From M55B157 sp964626275 (lineage in GTDB: Bacteria; Actinomycetota; Actinomycetes; S36-B12), in assembly GCA_964626275.1 (NCBI GenBank), contig CAZVCZ010000062.1, positions 1 to 9,974 of the forward strand: DNA of 9,974 bases, in the 5' to 3' direction. Below, one piece after another: positions 4,740 through 9,974 of this stretch. Each line of letters opens with the position of its first letter. The first letter of the stretch is position 1. The translations under genes and the position numbers were made by a program. The notes under the pieces are model-generated. The model was given only the letters and a program-made list of their open reading frames with translations, did not search any database and had not been told where the DNA came from.

Positions 4740-6236
4740 CTACCCCATCGCGGACGCAAGCCGCCCCAGGCTGCGCTCACGGCCGAGGATCTCCATCGAT
4801 TCGAACAGCGGGGGTGACACCCGCCGACCACTGATCGCCACCCGCACCGGCCCGAACGCATGCTTGGGCTTGCGTCCCAGCCCCTCCACGAGGGTCTCCC
4901 GTAGGACTGCCTGGATATCCTCCGCGCGCCATTCCGCTAGTTGCGCGAGGGCCGCATCGGCGGCGCGCAACACCTCCTGGGCATCGTCATCGGCCAGCCC
5001 CGCTGCCTGGTCCTCCTCGATCACGAAATCCTCTTCCGCGACCAGCAGGAAGCCGAGCATTCCGACCGACTGCGACAGCGTCTCCAACCGCTCGGCGATC
5101 AACGGCACCGCGTCGTCGAGGATCCTGCGCTGCTCCGGGTTCGGCGGGGAATCGACCAGATCGGCCTCGGCGAGGAACGGCTGGATCCGATCCACAAGGG
5201 TGGGAATCGGCAGAGAACGGATCCAGTCACCGTTGATCGCCGTGCACTTCTTGAGGTCGAATCGCGCGGGACTGGGATTCACCCGCCCGATGTCGAACAG
5301 GCGCGCCATCTCGGCGAGGTCGAAGAACTCCCGATCATCTCCCGGCGACCAGCCCAGCAGCGCAAGGTAGTTGAGCAGCGCCTCGGGGAGATAGCCCTGC
5401 TCTCGGTACATCAGCAGCGAGGACTCCGGATCCCGCTTGGACAACTTCTTGTTTCCCTCGCCCATGACATAGGGCAGGTGGCCGAACAGAGGCGTTGCTC
5501 CGGTGCCGACTCCGATGTCGGCGAGGGCGGAATACATGGCGAGTTGACGTGGCGTCGACGACAGCAGATCCTCACCGCGCAGGACATGCGTGATGCCCAT
5601 CAGCGCATCATCGACCGGGTTGACCAGGGTGTAGAGCGGATCGCCATTGGCGCGTCGAATGACGTAATCGGGAACATGCTCGCGCCCGAATTGCATGGGA
5701 CCCCGAACGAGGTCATCCCATTCCCAGTCTTGATCCGGCATGGCGAAGCGCAGTACCGCAGCACGCCCCTCGGCACGTCGCGCCTCGCGCTCTTCATCGG
5801 TCAGGGTTCGACAGGTCCGGTCATATCCCGGGGCCTTTCCCGCGGCGCGAGCACGCTCGCGCTGCTGCTCCAATTCCTCCGCGGTGCAGAAGCATTCATA
5901 GGCATGGTCCGAAGCGAGGAGCCGTTCGGCGACATCGGCGTAGATCTCCATGCGCTCCGACTGGCGGTAGGGACCGAAGGGGCCGCCCACCTCCGGACCC
6001 TCATCCCAGTCGAGCCCCAGCCATCGCATCGACTCCAGCAGAGCGGTGTAGGACTCCTCGGAGTCACGAGAGGCATCGGTGTCCTCGATACGGAAGACGA
6101 ACGTCCCTCCGACATGTCGAGCGAATGCCCAGTTGAACAGCGCGGTTCGCACCATTCCCACGTGCGGGTTGCCGGTGGGCGACGGACAGAATCGGACCCG
6201 AACATCGCCCCGGGTTCCTGCAGAGTCGGTGCTCAC
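4740..6236 (-). CDS. gltX: Glutamyl-tRNA synthetase
   Basis: A 498-residue class I aminoacyl-tRNA synthetase that attaches glutamate to tRNA-Glu. The HIGH-type signature is PSPTGNPHVG at residues 18-27 and the KMSKS-type loop is KLSKR at 264-268, both normal variants for bacterial GluRS. FRIEDTD (48-54), GLDWDEGP (74-81), PYVMGEGNKKLSKRD and LLNYLALLGWSPGDDREFF are further family blocks; the C-terminal helical domain binds the anticodon. Cys116, Cys118 and Cys142 sit where some GluRS bind zinc. The start is GTG at 6236, overlapping the TGA of the upstream hydrolase gene as GTGA, with GGAGGAGGGGG just upstream. It probably lacks its own promoter. Whether it also charges tRNA-Gln cannot be told from sequence by eye. 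Confidence 0.98.
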   Translation of the reverse strand: MSTDSAGTRGDVRVRFCPSPTGNPHVGMVRTALFNWAFARHVGGTFVFRIEDTDASRDSEESYTALLESMRWLGLDWDEGPEVGGPFGPYRQSERMEIYADVAERLLASDHAYECFCTAEELEQQRERARAAGKAPGYDRTCRTLTDEEREARRAEGRAAVLRFAMPDQDWEWDDLVRGPMQFGREHVPDYVIRRANGDPLYTLVNPVDDALMGITHVLRGEDLLSSTPRQLAMYSALADIGVGTGATPLFGHLPYVMGEGNKKLSKRDPESSLLMYREQGYLPEALLNYLALLGWSPGDDREFFDLAEMARLFDIGRVNPSPARFDLKKCTAINGDWIRSLPIPTLVDRIQPFLAEADLVDSPPNPEQRRILDDAVPLIAERLETLSQSVGMLGFLLVAEEDFVIEEDQAAGLADDDAQEVLRAADAALAQLAEWRAEDIQAVLRETLVEGLGRKPKHAFGPVRVAISGRRVSPPLFESMEILGRERSLGRLASAMG

Positions 6237-7003
6237 TGCACCCCCTCCTCCGCGACGACCGGATTGCTCAGCACTCCGATGCCTTCGATCTCGATGTCCA
6301 CCACGTCGCCAGCCACGATCGGGGACACGCCTGCCGGGGTTCCGGTCAAGATGACATCGCCGGGCAGCAGCGTCATCACCCGCGAGATCCAGGACACCAA
6401 TTCCGGCACCCCGCGCACGAGTTGGGATGTCCGCGAGGATTGGCGGATCTCACCGCTGACGGTTCCCGTGATCGCGAGATCACCGGGATCCAGATCCGTC
6501 GCAATCCAGGGTCCGAGCGGACAGAAGGTGTCGAACCCCTTCGCCCGTCCCCACTGTCCGTCACTCGCCTGGTGATCACGGGCCGAGACGTCATTGGCGC
6601 AGGTGTAGCCGAGGATCACCTCCTGGACACGGTCGATGGGCACATGGCGGCACATTCGCCCGATGACCACGGCTAGTTCCGCCTCGAGATCGACGTGCGT
6701 CGAGGAGGACGGCAGGACGATCGGAGTTCCCGGACCCACGACGGATGTGCTGGGCTTCAAGAAGATCATCGGCTCCGCCGGAACCTCGCTGCCCATCTCC
6801 GCGGCATGCTCCGCATAGTTCTTGCCGACCGCGATGATCTTGCTCGGCAGGATGGGCGCCAGCAGCCGGACGGATTCCCGCGGGTAGGACTCCCCGGTGA
6901 AGGACACCTGACCGAAGGGGTGGGTATCGATGATGTCGACGCGATCCCCCTCGAGAGCAGCGAAGGACACCTCGTCGTGATGGGAAACTCGAGCGATCAG
7001 CAC
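6233..7003 (-). CDS. Fumarylacetoacetate hydrolase (FAH) family protein
   Basis: A 256-residue member of the FAH superfamily, metal-dependent enzymes that cleave or decarboxylate 2-oxo acids (acylpyruvases, oxaloacetate decarboxylases, 2-hydroxyhepta-2,4-dienedioate isomerases). The core fold begins after a short N-terminal domain at about residue 55 with SKIIAVGKNYAEHAAEMG (54-71). Putative metal ligands are Glu107 and Glu109 (DLEAEL) and Asp138 (ANDVSARD); Lys155 (RAKGFDTF) and GTPAGV (221-226) complete the site. The true substrate is unknown. As I recall, a similar gene lies beside gltX in mycobacteria (Rv2993c), so the pairing is old, though the metabolic link is unclear. Start GTG at 7003 has no good ribosome site but lies 7 nt after a TAGGCT box, suggesting a leaderless mRNA. 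The stop overlaps gltX by 4 bp. Confidence 0.9.
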   Translation of the reverse strand: MLIARVSHHDEVSFAALEGDRVDIIDTHPFGQVSFTGESYPRESVRLLAPILPSKIIAVGKNYAEHAAEMGSEVPAEPMIFLKPSTSVVGPGTPIVLPSSSTHVDLEAELAVVIGRMCRHVPIDRVQEVILGYTCANDVSARDHQASDGQWGRAKGFDTFCPLGPWIATDLDPGDLAITGTVSGEIRQSSRTSQLVRGVPELVSWISRVMTLLPGDVILTGTPAGVSPIVAGDVVDIEIEGIGVLSNPVVAEEGVQ

Positions 7004-7010
7004 GTTCCCG

Positions 7011-7039
7011 AGCCTAGTCGTCGAGGCACGGACGCCATC
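7011..7039 (-). promoter_or_regulatory. Candidate leaderless promoter of the FAH-family gene and gltX
   Basis: TAGGCT (7011-7016) ends 7 nt before the GTG start at 7003, so transcription would begin at or next to the start codon. The hexamer 17 nt upstream is GATGGC (7034-7039), a poor -35. Identical -10 spacing is seen at the cimA leader peptide. Confidence 0.5.
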
Positions 7040-7077
7040 GGGCGATCACCCCACCGCGTCTGGACGATGCCCTCCGC

Positions 7078-8670
7078 TCACGGTCGCGAGGTACGCATCA
7101 GCGCGTAGGAGACTGCGTCCTCCAAAGCACGCCATGATGCCGCGATGACGTTCTCGTGCACACCGACGGTGCTCCAGGTGTCCTCGCCATCTGTCGTCCC
7201 GATGAGGACACGGGTGATGGCATCGGTGCCCCGAGAGTTATTGAGCAGCCGCACCTTGTAGTCGGCGAGACTCACACCCGTGAGTTCGGGGAACAGCCCG
7301 ACGACCGCCTTGCGTAGGGCCCGATCCAGGGCATTGACCGGACCGTTTCCCTCCGCGGTCACGATGACCCGCTCGCCTCCCGCGTGGAGCTTGACCGTCG
7401 CTTCGCTGATCACTCGGCCATCGGCATCCTGCTCGACGATCGTGCGCCAGGACTCGACGGTGAAGTGACGGGTCATCGGCTGCACCCCCTCGGCGAGCAG
7501 GAGCAGTTCGAAGGACGCATCCGCCGCTTCGAAGGTCCACCCCTGCGCCTCGAGGTCCTTCACCCGGTCGACGATCCGCGAGAGAGTGTCGGGCTCAGTG
7601 GAGAGGTCATAGCCGAGTTCCCTGCCCTTCAACTCCACTGATGCACGACCCGCCATCTCGGTGATGAGGACCCGCTGATCGTTGCCGACGATCGCCGGAT
7701 CGATGTGGTTGTAGAGATCGGCCGAGACCTTCAGGGCGCTGGCATGCAGGCCTGCCTTGTGGGCGAAGGCCGACACTCCGGCATAGGCCTGGTGGGTATC
7801 GGGTGCGATATTGGCGATCTCAGCGATCGCGTGGGAAATGCGCATCGTGTCGCGCAGGTGCCCTTCCGGAAGCACTCGGAGATCGAGTTTGGTTTCCAGA
7901 TTGGCGACGACCGCGAATAGATCGGCGTTTCCCGTCCGCTCGCCGTAGCCATTCGCTGTGCACTGCACGTGAGTGACGCCCGCCTCGACCGCACTGATGG
8001 TGTTGGCGACCGCACAGGCGGTGTCATCCTGGCAGTGGATACCCAGACGGATCGACGTGCGTGAGGCCACATCAGTGACGACTCGCTGGATTCCTCCGGG
8101 AAGCATTCCTCCATTGGTGTCGCAGAGCACTCCTACCGAGGCACCCGCTTCGCGCGCCGCTTCGAGGAGGGCGACTCCGTAGTCCGGATCATTGCGATAG
8201 CCGTCGAAGAAGTGCTCCATATCGACGAAGACGCGTCGTCCGTTCTCCACGAGATACGCCACAGTGTCGGCGACCATCGCGATGTTCTCCTCCAGCGATG
8301 TGCGTAACGCCTCATGGACGTGGCGGACGTCGGACTTCGCCACGAGGGTGATGACCGGTGCGCCCGAGTCCAGCAGCGCCTGCACCTGCGGATCTGCTGC
8401 CACATCGACTCCAGCCCTCCGGGTCGCACCGAAGGCGACGAGCTGGGCCGTCTGCAGATCGAGTTCCGCTTGGGCCCGAGCGAAGAACTCGGTGTCCTTG
8501 GGCATCGCCCCGGGCCACCCTCCCTCGATGAAGCCCACCCCGTATTCATCGAGCAGCCGCGCGACGGCGAGCTTGTCCTCCACCGAATAGGCGATGCCCT
8601 CACGCTGACCACCATCGCGCAATGTGGTGTCGAACACGTGGAACTGATCGCCGAGGGGAAGCGTGGCCAT
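7078..8670 (-). CDS. cimA: (R)-citramalate synthase
   Basis: A 530-residue enzyme of the DRE-TIM metallolyase family that condenses pyruvate and acetyl-CoA to citramalate, the first step of the threonine-independent route to 2-oxobutyrate and isoleucine. Landmarks are FDTTLRDGGQREG (13-25; Arg18 and Asp19 of the active site), YGVGFIEGGWPGAMPKD (43-59), MEHFFDGYRNDPDY (151-164), CDTNGG (183-188), GYGERTGNAD (241-250) and FAHKAGLHASA. The FIEGGWPG block and overall length separate it from 2-isopropylmalate synthase. The C-terminal 150 or so residues form the LeuA-type regulatory domain that usually binds the end product. ATG 8670 follows GGAGAGG by 7 nt. It lies behind an Ile-codon attenuator. 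The metal motif reads HCQDD (212-216), where many relatives have HxHxD. Confidence 0.96.
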   Translation of the reverse strand: MATLPLGDQFHVFDTTLRDGGQREGIAYSVEDKLAVARLLDEYGVGFIEGGWPGAMPKDTEFFARAQAELDLQTAQLVAFGATRRAGVDVAADPQVQALLDSGAPVITLVAKSDVRHVHEALRTSLEENIAMVADTVAYLVENGRRVFVDMEHFFDGYRNDPDYGVALLEAAREAGASVGVLCDTNGGMLPGGIQRVVTDVASRTSIRLGIHCQDDTACAVANTISAVEAGVTHVQCTANGYGERTGNADLFAVVANLETKLDLRVLPEGHLRDTMRISHAIAEIANIAPDTHQAYAGVSAFAHKAGLHASALKVSADLYNHIDPAIVGNDQRVLITEMAGRASVELKGRELGYDLSTEPDTLSRIVDRVKDLEAQGWTFEAADASFELLLLAEGVQPMTRHFTVESWRTIVEQDADGRVISEATVKLHAGGERVIVTAEGNGPVNALDRALRKAVVGLFPELTGVSLADYKVRLLNNSRGTDAITRVLIGTTDGEDTWSTVGVHENVIAASWRALEDAVSYALMRTSRP

Positions 8671-8693
8671 GGTTGATCCTCTCCGTCACGAAC

Positions 8694-8706
8694 CCTGTCG
8701 GACAGG
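8694..8706. repeat. 13-bp palindrome between the attenuator and cimA
   Basis: CCTGTC-G-GACAGG is symmetric apart from its central base. It lies between the terminator and the cimA ribosome site. It could form a small RNA hairpin (5 bp, 3-nt loop) or be a protein operator; I cannot decide which. Confidence 0.35.
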
Positions 8707-8719
8707 TCCCGTGGCAATG

Positions 8720-8747
8720 AAAAAGCCCCTCGCGTTTGCGAAGGGCT
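8720..8747 (-). terminator. Intrinsic terminator of the cimA attenuator
   Basis: On the minus strand AGCCCUUCGC (8747-8738) pairs over 10 bp, with one G-U, to GCGAGGGGCU (8733-8724), loop AAAC, followed by a U-run (8724-8720). This is the only classic stem-plus-U-tract terminator in the window. It lies 35 nt after the leader peptide stop and 49 nt before the cimA start, so it must be regulated for cimA to be expressed from the leader promoter. Confidence 0.9.
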
Positions 8748-8783
8748 GCGCATCGATCGGTCGCGGACGACGAATCGATGCGC
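8748..8783 (-). promoter_or_regulatory. Attenuator hairpin between leader peptide and terminator
   Basis: A perfect 10-bp inverted repeat, GCGCATCGAT (8783-8774) with ATCGATGCGC (8757-8748), has a 16-nt loop that itself can form a 4-bp inner stem (8760-8763 with 8768-8771). Its first base is the last base of the leader stop codon, and its end abuts the terminator stem. A ribosome at the stop codon would cover the upstream arm; one stalled at the Ile codons would not. The downstream arm has an alternative partner, UGUGCAUUGA (8814-8805) inside the leader peptide (10 consecutive pairs, two G-U). Confidence 0.75.
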
Positions 8784-8848
8784 TAGGTAATGATGATGAT
8801 GGAGTCAATGCACACGCGATGGCACACGCCGCGCACCTGCTCCGTCAT
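8783..8848 (-). CDS. Isoleucine-rich leader peptide of the cimA attenuator
   Basis: A 21-codon frame starting at ATG 8848 and ending at TAG 8783-8785. It begins MTEQVRGVCHRVC and has Ile at residue 14 and four consecutive Ile codons (ATC ATC ATC ATT) at 17-20, followed by Thr and stop. Three Val and no Leu are present. The run of control codons just before the stop, then a hairpin and an intrinsic terminator, then a gene of isoleucine synthesis, is the layout of amino-acid attenuators such as those of ilv and his operons. A TAGACT box ends 7 nt before the ATG, so the message is probably leaderless. Being this short it is likely to escape automatic annotation. Confidence 0.85.
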   Translation of the reverse strand: MTEQVRGVCHRVCIDSIIIIT

Positions 8849-8855
8849 GGCGAAG

Positions 8856-8886
8856 AGTCTATCCCGACGATGCCCCCGCCTGGCAA
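8856..8886 (-). promoter_or_regulatory. Promoter of the cimA leader
   Basis: TAGACT (8856-8861) and TTGCCA (8881-8886, five of six to the -35 consensus) are 19 nt apart, slightly long. The -10 ends 7 nt before the leader ATG at 8848, predicting a transcript that starts at or beside that codon. The -35 lies 10 bp past the ilvE stop codon. Confidence 0.6.
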
Positions 8887-8896
8887 GGGGTTCGCC

Positions 8897-9974
8897 CTAG
8901 GCCAGGCGGTGCAGCCACTGATGGCGATCGGGCACCGCTCCGCTTTGGATGTCGAGCAACTCCTGGCGAAGTCGCATCGTCACCGGTCCGGCACCACCAT
9001 CTCCGACCGACCACGAGCCCGTGCGCGAACGCACCGAGCCCACCGGCGTCACCACTGCCGCGGTACCGCAGGCGAACACCTCGGTCAATTCCCCGGATTC
9101 GCTGGCCGTGCGCCACTCCTCGACGCTGATGCGTCCCTCCTCGGCCTTGATCCCGAGGTCCTCGGCGATCGTGAGCAGGGAGTCCCGCGTGACACCGGGA
9201 AGCAGGGTCCCGGTCAGGGAGGGGGTCAACAACCGAGCGGAATCCCCGGAGCCGAAGACGAAATAGAGGTTCATTCCCCCCATCTCCTCGACCCAGCGCC
9301 GCTCGACCGCATCGAGCCAGACGACCTGATCGCACCCGTGTTGCGCGGCCTCGGCCTGGGCGATGAGGGACGCAGCATAGTTGCCCGCACACTTCGCCTC
9401 CCCCGTTCCGCCGGGTGCTGCGCGCACGTAGTCATCGGAGAGCCACACGCTGACCGGCTTCACTCCATCGGCGAAGTAGGCCGCCGCTGGAGAGGCGATG
9501 AGGAGGTATTCGTAGGCATTCGCCGGGCGGACACCGAGACCGACCTCGGTGGAGAACATGAAGGGGCGCAGATACAGCGAATGCTCCGGTCGCGAGGGGA
9601 CCCAGTCGCAGTCGACGCTCACCAGCGCCTCGAGGCTGGCCAGGAACAATTCCGCGGGGAGTTCCGCCATCGCCAGACGACGAGCGCTGTTCTTGAAGCG
9701 CAGCGCATTCTGGATCGGTCGGAACGTCCAGATGCTGTCATCGCTGTGTCGATAGGCCTTCAGGCCCTCGAAGATCGACTGTCCGTAGTGGATGAAGTTG
9801 GTCGCGGGGTCCAGCGTCAGCGGGGCGTAGGGCACGACCTCCGCGTCATGCCAGCCGCCGTCCGCGGTCCACCGGGCGCGCACCATGTGATCGGTGAAGT
9901 GACGACCAAAACCGGGATCCTTGAGAACCTGGAGCCGCCGCGATGATGAGTCTGCCTCGCCTCGGTGGTCGGCG
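8897..9974 (-). CDS. ilvE: Branched-chain amino acid aminotransferase, 5' end outside the window
   Basis: 358 codons are visible; the frame is open to the right edge, so the N-terminus is missing. It transfers the amino group from glutamate to the 2-oxo acids of Leu, Ile and Val, using PLP (fold-type IV). The catalytic lysine lies in GGTGEAKCAGNYAAS (visible residue 194). Other family blocks are DPGFGRHFTDHMVRARW near the edge, FIHYGQSIFEGLKAYRH, YLRPFMF, WLDAVERRWVEEMGGMNLYFVF and EVFACGTAAVVTPVG. Methionine at 9886 is not the start, because conserved sequence (GFGRHFTDH) continues upstream of it in frame. It lies directly upstream of the cimA attenuator and may supply read-through transcription into it. 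Confidence 0.97.
   Translation of the reverse strand, partial: ADHRGEADSSSRRLQVLKDPGFGRHFTDHMVRARWTADGGWHDAEVVPYAPLTLDPATNFIHYGQSIFEGLKAYRHSDDSIWTFRPIQNALRFKNSARRLAMAELPAELFLASLEALVSVDCDWVPSRPEHSLYLRPFMFSTEVGLGVRPANAYEYLLIASPAAAYFADGVKPVSVWLSDDYVRAAPGGTGEAKCAGNYAASLIAQAEAAQHGCDQVVWLDAVERRWVEEMGGMNLYFVFGSGDSARLLTPSLTGTLLPGVTRDSLLTIAEDLGIKAEEGRISVEEWRTASESGELTEVFACGTAAVVTPVGSVRSRTGSWSVGDGGAGPVTMRLRQELLDIQSGAVPDRHQWLHRLA

Noticed and set aside
4591..5370. Plus-strand frame starting beside the tRNA genes
   Set aside because: Ser/Arg-rich translation antisense to gltX with no family features.
4941..6575. Plus-strand 544-codon frame antisense to gltX
   Set aside because: Shadow frame; gltX signature motifs are intact on the other strand.
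7004..7077. Terminator between cimA and the hydrolase gene
   Set aside because: Only a 5-bp CATCG/CGATG pairing with a large loop was found; too weak to call.
9886..9886. Methionine at 9886 as the ilvE start
   Set aside because: The frame is open to the window edge and conserved residues GFGRHFTDH precede this Met, so the true start lies outside.
8663..9946. Plus-strand 427-codon frame antisense to ilvE and the attenuator
   Set aside because: Shadow frame; ilvE motifs and the attenuator explain the region on the minus strand.

Overview
The window is about 10 kb of ordinary chromosome from a high-GC actinobacterium. No mobile element, CRISPR array or phage gene is visible. The evidence is an HU protein with a lysine/alanine/proline tail, an F420 gene (cofC/fbiD), frequent GTG starts, TAnnnT-type -10 boxes and the gene order gltX - tRNA-Gln - tRNA-Glu - leuC - leuD - hup - cofC - gpsA. 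From memory this resembles the Mycobacterium tuberculosis Rv2982c-Rv2993c neighbourhood. A member of Propionibacteriaceae or a relative is my inference, not something the sequence proves.

Layout. Almost everything is on the minus strand, so transcription runs from high to low coordinates. It starts with ilvE (branched-chain aminotransferase, 5' end beyond the window). Next comes a 227-bp spacer holding a complete transcription attenuator: promoter, 21-residue leader peptide with four consecutive Ile codons, a 10-bp hairpin and an intrinsic terminator. Then follow cimA (citramalate synthase), a fumarylacetoacetate-hydrolase-family gene overlapping gltX by 4 bp, tRNA-Gln(CTG), tRNA-Glu(CTC), a structured leader, leuC, leuD and hup. 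cofC is the only plus-strand gene and converges on hup across two hairpins. It diverges from plsC, which overlaps gpsA (partial) by 4 bp at the left edge.

How the genes work together. CimA makes citramalate from pyruvate and acetyl-CoA. LeuC/LeuD isomerise both citramalate (isoleucine route) and 2-isopropylmalate (leucine route), and IlvE performs the final transamination. The window therefore holds much of a threonine-independent isoleucine pathway together with the leucine isomerase. gltX sits beside genes for tRNA-Glu and tRNA-Gln. plsC and gpsA both serve phospholipid synthesis.

Most interesting: (1) the Ile-codon attenuator in front of cimA, which would couple the first enzyme of the citramalate pathway to charged tRNA-Ile. 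(2) A possible second leader in front of leuC, a short reading frame ending Leu-Arg-Leu-Leu-Arg. Its two adjacent Leu codons lie in an 8-nt sequence exactly complementary to the leuC Shine-Dalgarno, suggesting leucine-responsive translational control. The second is more speculative because its start codon would be TTG.
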